A stretch of 7,025 nt of DNA from Pseudomonadota bacterium. Lineage in GTDB: Bacteria > Pseudomonadota > Gammaproteobacteria > Burkholderiales > Burkholderiaceae_F. This document shows, in pieces, positions 1 through 4,120 of the stretch. The position numbers and the translations under genes were made by a program. The stretch is from NCBI GenBank assembly GCA_021823635.1, contig JAKANT010000086.1, positions 1 through 7,025 on the forward strand, written 5' to 3'. How positions within the stretch are numbered: the stretch's first letter is position 1; every line of letters starts with the position of its first letter. Under the pieces are notes generated by a model. That model was given only the letters and a program-made list of their open reading frames with translations, had not been told where the DNA came from and searched no databases.

Positions 1-636
1 GAACATCGGCGAGTGGGTGGCGTCGGAATCGACCCGATACGTTCGGCCGGCCGCGATCACCTTGATCGGCGGCTTGTGCATGCGCGCGTACCGCACCTGC
101 ATCGGCGAAGTATGGGTGCGCAAAAGCAGCAGCTTGCCCTCAGCGTCGCGAGCGTCGACGTAAAAGGTGTCCTGCATCGACCGCGCCGGATGATTCTCCG
201 GGTTGTTCAGCGCGGTGAAGTTGTACCAATCGGTCTCGATCTCGGGGCCGTCGGCGATGTCGAAGCCGATCGACGCGAAGATCTCTTCGATCCTCATCCA
301 CGTACGGACCACCGGATGCAGGCCGCCGGCGCTGCGCTTGCGGCCCGGCAGCGTTACGTCGATCGCCTGCTGCGCGAGCCGCGCCGCGAGTTCGGCCTCC
401 GCCAGCGCGGCCCGGCGCTCGGCGAGAAGGCGTTCGATCGCCTCCTTGGCCGCATTGATGCGCGCCCCGGCCGCGCGCTTCTCTTCGGGCGGCAGCGTGG
501 CTAGCCCTTTCAGCAGCGCCGTGATGCTGCCGGCCTTGCCGAGAAAGCGCGCCTTTTCGTTTTCCAGCGCGGCCGGGGTGGTGACGGCCGCGAAGGCCGA
601 ACGTGCCGTTGCAACGAGTCGTTCGAGTTCGTCCAT
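1..636 (-). CDS. pheS: Phenylalanine--tRNA ligase alpha subunit, partial (3' end outside window)
   Basis: Cytoplasmic class II aminoacyl-tRNA synthetase subunit. With PheT it forms the (alpha-beta)2 enzyme that charges tRNA-Phe, and PheS carries the catalytic site. The 212 visible residues begin MDELERLVATARSAF, followed by a helical region (about 1-90) matching the tRNA-binding coiled-coil arm. The catalytic domain starts near residue 95 with IDVTLPGRK and GGLHPV, then GFDIADGPEIETDWYNFTAL (124-143) and NHPAR (148-152). The fragment breaks off at THSPMF (207-212), where E. coli PheS has THTPMFHQMEG, so roughly the last 120-130 residues are missing. The ATG at 636 is the only good start: an in-frame stop lies at 679-681 and no other ATG or GTG intervenes. 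There is no clear Shine-Dalgarno; instead a GC-rich hairpin ends 11 nt before the ATG. It lies 71 bp after rplT in the same operon, with pheT expected next. Confidence 0.97.
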   Translation of the reverse strand, partial: MDELERLVATARSAFAAVTTPAALENEKARFLGKAGSITALLKGLATLPPEEKRAAGARINAAKEAIERLLAERRAALAEAELAARLAQQAIDVTLPGRKRSAGGLHPVVRTWMRIEEIFASIGFDIADGPEIETDWYNFTALNNPENHPARSMQDTFYVDARDAEGKLLLLRTHTSPMQVRYARMHKPPIKVIAAGRTYRVDSDATHSPMF

Positions 637-647
637 AAACGCGGAAA

Positions 648-675
648 CGGGGCCCGCCGCTGCGGCCAGGCCCCG
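648..675 (-). promoter_or_regulatory. Hairpin directly upstream of pheS (possible attenuator or translational control element)
   Basis: In the mRNA sense (minus strand) CGGGGCC pairs perfectly with GGCCCCG over 7 bp, with a 14-nt loop that can itself form a small CCG/CGG stem. The 3' arm is followed by GTTTCCGCGTTT and then the pheS ATG. The U-run is short, so efficient intrinsic termination is doubtful. In E. coli an attenuator with a phenylalanine-rich leader peptide (pheM) lies at the equivalent place between rplT and pheST. I see no Phe-rich leader peptide here, so any control would work differently. The hairpin covers where a Shine-Dalgarno would sit. The function is inferred; only the pairing is seen. 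Confidence 0.4.
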
Positions 676-687
676 ACGTTATGAGCG

Positions 688-702
688 GCGCCCGCCGGGC
701 GC
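688..702 (-). promoter_or_regulatory. Small perfect GC hairpin just after the rplT stop
   Basis: GCGCCC, a 3-nt loop and GGGCGC form a perfect 6-bp stem starting 5 nt after the rplT TAA. No U-tract follows, so this is not a standard intrinsic terminator. It may protect the rplT 3' end or slow polymerase ahead of the second hairpin at 648-675. Short GC palindromes arise easily by chance in DNA this rich in G+C, so confidence is low. Confidence 0.25.
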
Positions 703-707
703 GTCGA

Positions 708-1067
708 TTAGGCGGCGAGCCCGGCCTTGACCTTGTCGACGATCGCCGCGAAGCCCGGCTTATCCAGCACCGCCATGTCGGCGAGCACCTTACGGTCGAT
801 CTCGATCGCGGCTTTCTTCAGGCCGGCGATGAATGCCGAATAGGTCAGCCCCTGCTCGCGCACGGCGGCGTTGATGCGTGCGATCCACAGCGCGCGGAAA
901 ACGCGCTTTTTCTGCCGGCGGTCGCGGTAGGCATACTGCCCCGCCTTCATCACCGCCTGTTTGGCGACGCGAAACACGCTCTTGCGCCGCTGCGTATAGC
1001 CCTTCGCCTGGGCCAGAACCTTCTTGTGCCGGGCGCGCGCGGTGACGCCACGTTTGACTCGAGGCAT
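708..1067 (-). CDS. rplT: 50S ribosomal protein L20 (bL20)
   Basis: bL20 binds 23S rRNA early in large-subunit assembly; in E. coli it also represses translation of the rpmI-rplT mRNA. The 119 residues match the usual length (E. coli 118). The start is MPRVKRGVTARARHKKVL, a basic N-terminal extension that threads into rRNA, followed by the family block KAGQYAYRDRRQKKR (41-55) and LWIARINAA (60-68). The C-terminal globular part (about 60-119) contains the GLKKAAIEIDRKVLADMAV stretch. The ATG at 1067 has an excellent Shine-Dalgarno, GGGAGGAA (1071-1078), 3 nt upstream of it and sitting in the 12-bp gap after rpmI, so the two genes are tightly coupled. The stop is TAA. No oddities in the protein. 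Confidence 0.98.
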   Translation of the reverse strand: MPRVKRGVTARARHKKVLAQAKGYTQRRKSVFRVAKQAVMKAGQYAYRDRRQKKRVFRALWIARINAAVREQGLTYSAFIAGLKKAAIEIDRKVLADMAVLDKPGFAAIVDKVKAGLAA

Positions 1068-1079
1068 GCGTTCCTCCCG

Positions 1080-1277
1080 TCAGGCGTACGGCAACATGCG
1101 CCGCACCACGGCGGCGTCGGCCGGATGGATCTCGACCGGGCCACGCAGGTGCCGTTTGGCCTTGGTCGTCTTCTTGGTCAGGATATGGCGCTTGAACGCC
1201 TGCGCGCGTTTGATCGAACCGCTGGCTCGCACGAAAAAGCGTTTCGCCGCGCTTTTCTTCGTCTTCAACTTGGGCAT
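1080..1277 (-). CDS. rpmI: 50S ribosomal protein L35 (bL35)
   Basis: A small, very basic large-subunit protein, 65 residues as in E. coli. MPKLKTKKSAAKRF is the family signature start, followed by a Lys/Arg-rich body (KRHILTKKTTKAKRHLRG, 29-46) and a short C-terminus ending RRMLPYA. The ATG at 1277 is preceded by a strong Shine-Dalgarno, AAAGGAGG (1283-1290), 5 nt before the start. It lies 109 bp after infC and 12 bp before rplT. The gap upstream holds two hairpins (1301-1334 and 1347-1368), so this is the natural place for L20-type feedback control, as known in E. coli. That part is inference. Confidence 0.98.
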   Translation of the reverse strand: MPKLKTKKSAAKRFFVRASGSIKRAQAFKRHILTKKTTKAKRHLRGPVEIHPADAAVVRRMLPYA

Positions 1278-1300
1278 CTCGCCCTCCTTTCTTCGATGAC

Positions 1301-1334
1301 GGCGGGCGCCCGCAATCGAGACTTCGAGCCCGCC
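1301..1334 (-). promoter_or_regulatory. Inverted repeat in the rpmI leader (candidate ribosomal-protein operator)
   Basis: GGCGGGC (minus strand, 1334-1328) pairs with GCCCGCC (1307-1301), a perfect 7-bp stem with a 20-nt loop. The loop includes a TCGA/TCGA mini-stem, and its end overlaps a 12-nt palindrome, GCGGGCGCCCGC. The structure ends 10 nt before the rpmI Shine-Dalgarno. In E. coli, L20 represses rpmI-rplT by binding structured mRNA upstream of rpmI; this element is in the right place, but I cannot show that it resembles the L20 binding site of 23S rRNA. Confidence 0.35.
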
Positions 1335-1346
1335 TTCACTTGTTTC

Positions 1347-1368
1347 GCACCGGCACGGGCGCCGGCAC
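1347..1368 (-). promoter_or_regulatory. Second hairpin in the infC-rpmI gap
   Basis: In the mRNA GUGCCGGC, a 6-nt loop GCCCGU and GCCGGUGC form an 8-bp stem with two G-U pairs. It starts 18 nt after the infC stop and has no U-tract, so it is not an intrinsic terminator. With the hairpin at 1301-1334 it fills most of the leader. Possible roles are part of an L20-responsive fold or an mRNA-processing site; both are guesses. Confidence 0.3.
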
Positions 1369-1386
1369 GTCCTACGAAACCAATCC

Positions 1387-1908
1387 CTACTTTTTCTTCT
1401 TCGGCGCCAGCACCATCACCATCTGTCGACCCTCGAGCCGCGGCATCGTCTCGACCTGCGCCACCGCCTCGAGATCCTGGCGCACACGCTCGAGCACCTT
1501 GAGCCCCAGTTCCTGATGCGCCATTTCGCGTCCGCGGAACCGCATCGTCACCTTCGCCTTGTCGCCTTCTTCGAGGAACTCCTGCAGCTTGCGGACCTTG
1601 GTCTGGTAATCGTGGTCGTCGGTCGCCGGCCGGAACTTGATTTCCTTGACGTCGATGATCTTTTGCTTTTGCCGCGCCTCGTGCGCCTTCTTTTGCTCCT
1701 GATACTTGAACTTGCCGTAGTCCATCAGGCGGCAAACCGGCGGCACGGCCGTCGGCGCAATCTCGACCAAATCGACGTCGGCTTCCTCGGCCAGCCTGAA
1801 CGCCTCGGCCAGCCTGACGACGCCGAGCTGCTCGCCGTTGACTCCGATCAACCGGACTTCGGGCGCCGAAATCTCCCCGTTGATCCGATGCGTGCGTTCC
1901 TGTGCGAT
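1387..1908 (-). CDS. infC: Translation initiation factor IF-3, probable AUC start
   Basis: IF3 binds the 30S subunit, blocks premature joining of 50S and proofreads start-codon choice. The N-domain begins THRINGEISAPEVRLIGV and carries the family signature PPVCRLMDYGKFKYQ; a basic linker (KKAHEARQKQK) leads to the C-domain with IKFRPATDDHDYQTK, FLEEGDKAKVTMRFRGREMAH and a VMVLAPKKKK tail. There is no ATG or GTG near the N-terminus. ATC at 1908 (IAQERTHRINGEI, read as Met, 173 aa) has a Shine-Dalgarno GGGGAG (1918-1923) 9 nt upstream and gives the expected length (E. coli 180). The in-frame TTG at 1932 (181 aa) lies 3 nt after the thrS stop and lacks a good ribosome-binding site. E. coli infC starts at AUU and is autoregulated through it, so AUC fits the family. 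An annotation may instead list 1387-1932. It follows thrS by 27 bp in the same operon. Confidence 0.95.
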   Translation of the reverse strand: MAQERTHRINGEISAPEVRLIGVNGEQLGVVRLAEAFRLAEEADVDLVEIAPTAVPPVCRLMDYGKFKYQEQKKAHEARQKQKIIDVKEIKFRPATDDHDYQTKVRKLQEFLEEGDKAKVTMRFRGREMAHQELGLKVLERVRQDLEAVAQVETMPRLEGRQMVMVLAPKKKK

Positions 1909-1917
1909 GGTCTTGCG

Positions 1918-1923
1918 CTCCCC
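1918..1923 (-). promoter_or_regulatory. Shine-Dalgarno that places the infC start at AUC
   Basis: GGGGAG on the minus strand lies 9 nt upstream of ATC at 1908. It falls inside the reading frame that would result from the TTG at 1932, so it would have no job if TTG were the start. This is the main sequence reason to prefer the AUC codon. Confidence 0.65.
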
Positions 1924-1935
1924 AAGGGTCAAAAA

Positions 1936-3861
1936 CTAAGCCGTGCCGCCCACCTGGCGCCGCTGCGCGATGTCCTCCGACAATCGCGCCGCGAACTCGT
2001 CGCGGGACATCACTCCCAGATCGACGCCGCCCCGGGCGCGCACGGCCACCTTCTCAGTCTGCATCTCCTTGTCGCCGACGACCAGGATGTACGGAACCTT
2101 CTGCAAACTGAGGGCGCGGATCTTATAGCTGATCTTTTCGTTGCGCAAATCGGCTTCGACTCTAAAGCCTTGTTTTTTCAATGCTTGAGTCACCTCGGCG
2201 GCGTACGACGACTGCCCTTCGGAGATATTGGCGACGACCGCTTGCACCGGTGCCAGCCAGGGCGGCATCGCTCCGGCATAGTGCTCGATCAGCATGCCGA
2301 TGAAACGCTCCATCGAGCCGATGATCGCCCGGTGCAGCATGACCGGCACCTGGCGCGTGTTGTCTTCGGCGACGTACTCCGCGCCGAGCCGACCCGGCAT
2401 CGAAAAGTCGACCTGCATCGTGCCGCACTGCCATTCGCGGCCGATCGCGTCCTTCAGCGTGTACTCGATCTTCGGCCCGTAGAACGCGCCCTCGCCCGGC
2501 GAGATTTGGAACGCCACGCCCGAGCGCCGCAATGATTCCATCAGCGCGTGCTCGGCCTTGTCCCAGATCTCGTCGGACCCGATGCGCTTTTCGGGCCGCG
2601 TGGCCACTTTGTAGAGGATGTGCTCGAAGCCGAAGTCCCGGTACACCTTCTGCACCAGCGCCGTGTAAGCGACACACTCGTCGAGGATCTGCGACTCGGT
2701 GCAAAAGATGTGGCCGTCGTCCTGCGTGAAGCCGCGCACGCGCAACAGGCCGTGCAGCGAACCGGACGGCTCGTTACGGTGGCAGGCGCCGAACTCGCCG
2801 TAGCGCAGCGGCAGTTCCCGGTAGCTGTGCAAAGTGGCGTTGTAGATCTGCACGTGGCCGGGGCAGTTCATCGGCTTGACCGCGTAGATCCGATTCTCCG
2901 ATTCGGTCGTGAACATGTTCTCGCGGTACTTCTCCCAATGCCCGGAGCGCTCCCACAACGAGCGGTCCAGGATCTGCGGGCCGCGCACCTCCAGATAGCC
3001 GTTGTCCCGGTACACGGCGCGCATGTACTGCTCGACCTGCTGCCAGATCGCCCAGCCCTTCGGGTGCCAGAACACCAGGCCCGGCGCCTCGTCCTGGAAG
3101 TGGAAAAGATCGAGTTCGCGTCCGAGCCTGCGATGGTCGCGCCGCTCGGCTTCCTCGAGCATCTTCAGATAAGCGTCCTGCTCGTCCTTTCGCGCCCACG
3201 CCGTGCCGTAGATGCGTTGGAGCATCTCGTTGCGCGAATCGCCGCGCCAATACGCGCCGGCCACCTTCATCAGCTTGAACACCTTGAGCTTGCCGGTCGA
3301 CGGCACGTGCGGGCCGCGGCACAGGTCGACGAAGTTGCCTTCGCGGTACAGCGAAATCGGCTCGTCGGCGGGAATCGAAGCGATGATCTCGGCCTTGTAC
3401 TTCTCGCCGATCGACTCGAAGAATTTCACCGCGTCGTCGCGCTTCCACACTTCGCGCACGACCGGTTCGTTCTTCGCCGCCAGTTCCGCCATTTTCTTTT
3501 CGATCGCCGCCAGATCCTCCGGCGTGAACGGCCGCTTGTACGAAAAGTCGTAGTAAAAGCCGTTCTCGATCACCGGGCCGATCGTCACCTGCGCGTCCGG
3601 AAACAGCTCCTTGACGGCATAGGCGAGCAGATGGGCGGTGGAGTGACGCAGGATTTCGAGACCTTCCGGGTCTTTGTCGGTGACGACCGCCACTTGCGCA
3701 TCGCGGTCGATCACGAACGACGTATCGACCAGCCGGCCGTCGACCTTGCCGGCCAGCGCTGCCTTGGCCAGGCCCGGGCCGATCGACGCCGCGACCTCGG
3801 CCACGGTGACCGGGCGGTCGAACGTGCGGCGCGAACCGTCGGGCAGCTGGATCGAAATCAT
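1936..3861 (-). CDS. thrS: Threonine--tRNA ligase
   Basis: Class II synthetase that charges tRNA-Thr and clears mischarged Ser-tRNA-Thr. From the ATG at 3861 it has 641 residues (E. coli 642). Order: TGS domain (about 1-62, MISIQLPDGSRRTF), editing domain with H73/H77 (HSTAH) and C181/H185 (CRGPH), catalytic core, and C-terminal anticodon-binding domain (about 535-641). The three zinc ligands are present as C333 (MNCPGH), H384 (DDGHIF) and H510 (MLHRAI), one less than E. coli C334/H385/H511. Motif 2 has HRNEPSG with R362, and motif 3 is around GSMERF. The start at 3861 is preferred because GAGG (3868-3871) lies 6 nt upstream; the ATG at 3867 abuts that GAGG, and a longer frame from 3912 would be read through the terminator hairpin. 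thrS comes after the terminator at 3875-3904 and 27 bp before infC. No E. coli-like tRNA-Thr-mimic operator is visible in the short leader. Confidence 0.98.
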   Translation of the reverse strand: MISIQLPDGSRRTFDRPVTVAEVAASIGPGLAKAALAGKVDGRLVDTSFVIDRDAQVAVVTDKDPEGLEILRHSTAHLLAYAVKELFPDAQVTIGPVIENGFYYDFSYKRPFTPEDLAAIEKKMAELAAKNEPVVREVWKRDDAVKFFESIGEKYKAEIIASIPADEPISLYREGNFVDLCRGPHVPSTGKLKVFKLMKVAGAYWRGDSRNEMLQRIYGTAWARKDEQDAYLKMLEEAERRDHRRLGRELDLFHFQDEAPGLVFWHPKGWAIWQQVEQYMRAVYRDNGYLEVRGPQILDRSLWERSGHWEKYRENMFTTESENRIYAVKPMNCPGHVQIYNATLHSYRELPLRYGEFGACHRNEPSGSLHGLLRVRGFTQDDGHIFCTESQILDECVAYTALVQKVYRDFGFEHILYKVATRPEKRIGSDEIWDKAEHALMESLRRSGVAFQISPGEGAFYGPKIEYTLKDAIGREWQCGTMQVDFSMPGRLGAEYVAEDNTRQVPVMLHRAIIGSMERFIGMLIEHYAGAMPPWLAPVQAVVANISEGQSSYAAEVTQALKKQGFRVEADLRNEKISYKIRALSLQKVPYILVVGDKEMQTEKVAVRARGGVDLGVMSRDEFAARLSEDIAQRRQVGGTA

Positions 3862-3867
3862 CGCCAT

Positions 3868-3871
3868 CCTC
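3868..3871 (-). promoter_or_regulatory. Shine-Dalgarno deciding the thrS start
   Basis: GAGG on the minus strand is 6 nt before the ATG at 3861 and directly touches the ATG at 3867. The spacing supports MISIQL as the N-terminus. It is only 3 nt from the end of the U-run of the terminator at 3875-3904, so terminator and ribosome-binding site form one compact element. Confidence 0.6.
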
Positions 3872-3874
3872 AGC

Positions 3875-3904
3875 AAAAAAAAAGTGCGGGCGAGCCGCAC
3901 TTTT
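3875..3904 (-). terminator. Intrinsic terminator between tRNA-Val and thrS
   Basis: In the minus-strand RNA AAAAGUGCGG, loop CUCGC and CCGCACUUUU make a perfect 10-bp stem, followed without a break by a run of nine U in total (3883-3875). This is a textbook rho-independent terminator and the clearest non-coding signal in the window. It lies 79 nt after the tRNA 3' end and fits as its terminator. It also sits just 13 nt before the thrS start codon, leaving no room for a thrS promoter after it, so it may act as an attenuator or need read-through. It is symmetric enough to work weakly on the plus strand too (four T). Confidence 0.85.
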
Positions 3905-3907
3905 CGT

Positions 3908-3937
3908 TTCAAAGGCCAACTCGTCCGAAGCCGTCAA
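3908..3937 (-). promoter_or_regulatory. Possible sigma-70 promoter for the thrS operon
   Basis: On the minus strand TTGACG (3937-3932; 5 of 6 with the -35 consensus) is followed after 18 nt by TTTGAA (3913-3908; 3 of 6 with the -10 consensus). The predicted RNA start, near 3901, would fall inside the 5' arm of the terminator hairpin, so the thrS mRNA would begin with most of that hairpin. The -35 box lies in the loop of a CCGAAG/CTTCGG inverted repeat (3925-3944), a possible operator. The -10 box is weak, so this is a candidate only. Confidence 0.35.
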
Positions 3938-3983
3938 CCTTCGGTGAACGTAGTTCGGAGCGTCATTGCTCGCCCTTTCGCCG

Positions 3984-4060
3984 TGGTAGGCGCGAGTGGA
4001 CTCGAACCACCGACCCCCACCATGTCAAGGTGGTGCTCTAACCAGCTGAGCTACGCGCCT
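3984..4060 (-). tRNA. tRNA-Val (anticodon GAC)
   Basis: A complete 77-nt tRNA with encoded CCA. The acceptor arms AGGCGCG and CGCGCCT pair over 7 bp, with discriminator A and then CCA. The D-arm is GCTCAGCTGGTTAGAGC, the anticodon stem CCACC/GGTGG with loop TTGACAT gives anticodon GAC (valine codon GUC, also GUU by wobble), and the T-loop is TTCGAGT within GGTGG/CCACT. It lies between relA and thrS, the arrangement I recall from Burkholderiales. Its own promoter signal is at 4072-4077 and its likely terminator at 3875-3904. Confidence 0.97.
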
Positions 4061-4071
4061 AAGCGGGCGGC

Positions 4072-4077
4072 ATGATA
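4072..4077 (-). promoter_or_regulatory. -10 box of the tRNA-Val promoter with GC-rich discriminator
   Basis: TATCAT (5 of 6 with TATAAT) lies on the minus strand 11 nt before the mature tRNA 5' end. The next 7 nt are GCCGCCC, a G+C-only discriminator like those of stable-RNA promoters that ppGpp/DksA repress. RNA would start near 4065, leaving a leader of about 5 nt for RNase P to remove. No convincing -35 box is visible 16-18 nt upstream. Stringent control is inferred from family knowledge. Confidence 0.5.
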
Positions 4078-4079
4078 CA

Positions 4080-4109
4080 CGAGCGCCTCTGCGCAGCCGC
4101 GCGCGCTCG
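4080..4109 (-). promoter_or_regulatory. Inverted repeat after the relA stop
   Basis: CGAGCGC and GCGCTCG form a perfect 7-bp stem around a 16-nt loop that contains the palindrome CTGCGCAG. It begins 11 nt after the relA TGA. No U-run follows, so it is not an intrinsic terminator; it could stabilise the relA 3' end. It overlaps the place where the tRNA-Val -35 box would be. relA otherwise has no terminator before the tRNA, so some read-through into the tRNA is likely. Confidence 0.3.
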
Positions 4110-4120
4110 CCTCTTGAGGG

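Noticed and set aside
13..730. Two plus-strand frames (from 13 and 203) opposite pheS
   Set aside because: Both are antisense to an unmistakable PheS reading frame and have no family similarity that I recognise.
1516..2535. A 339-codon plus-strand frame opposite infC and thrS
   Set aside because: Low-complexity Leu/Arg/Asp/His composition and no ribosome-binding site or domain; it is a shadow of the two conserved genes.
3862..3912. A 17-residue N-terminal extension of ThrS
   Set aside because: The extension would be translated from the terminator stem and U-run and has no ribosome-binding site. Starting at 3861 gives the family's usual MISIxLPDGS beginning and length.
3925..3944. CCGAAG/CTTCGG inverted repeat as a second terminator after tRNA-Val
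   Set aside because: There is no T-run on either side, and the strong terminator follows within 25 nt; at most it is an operator around the candidate -35 box.
2548..4041. A 497-codon plus-strand frame opposite thrS, running through the terminator and most of the tRNA
   Set aside because: It crosses a tRNA gene and terminator, shows no family motif, and is a mirror of thrS codon bias.
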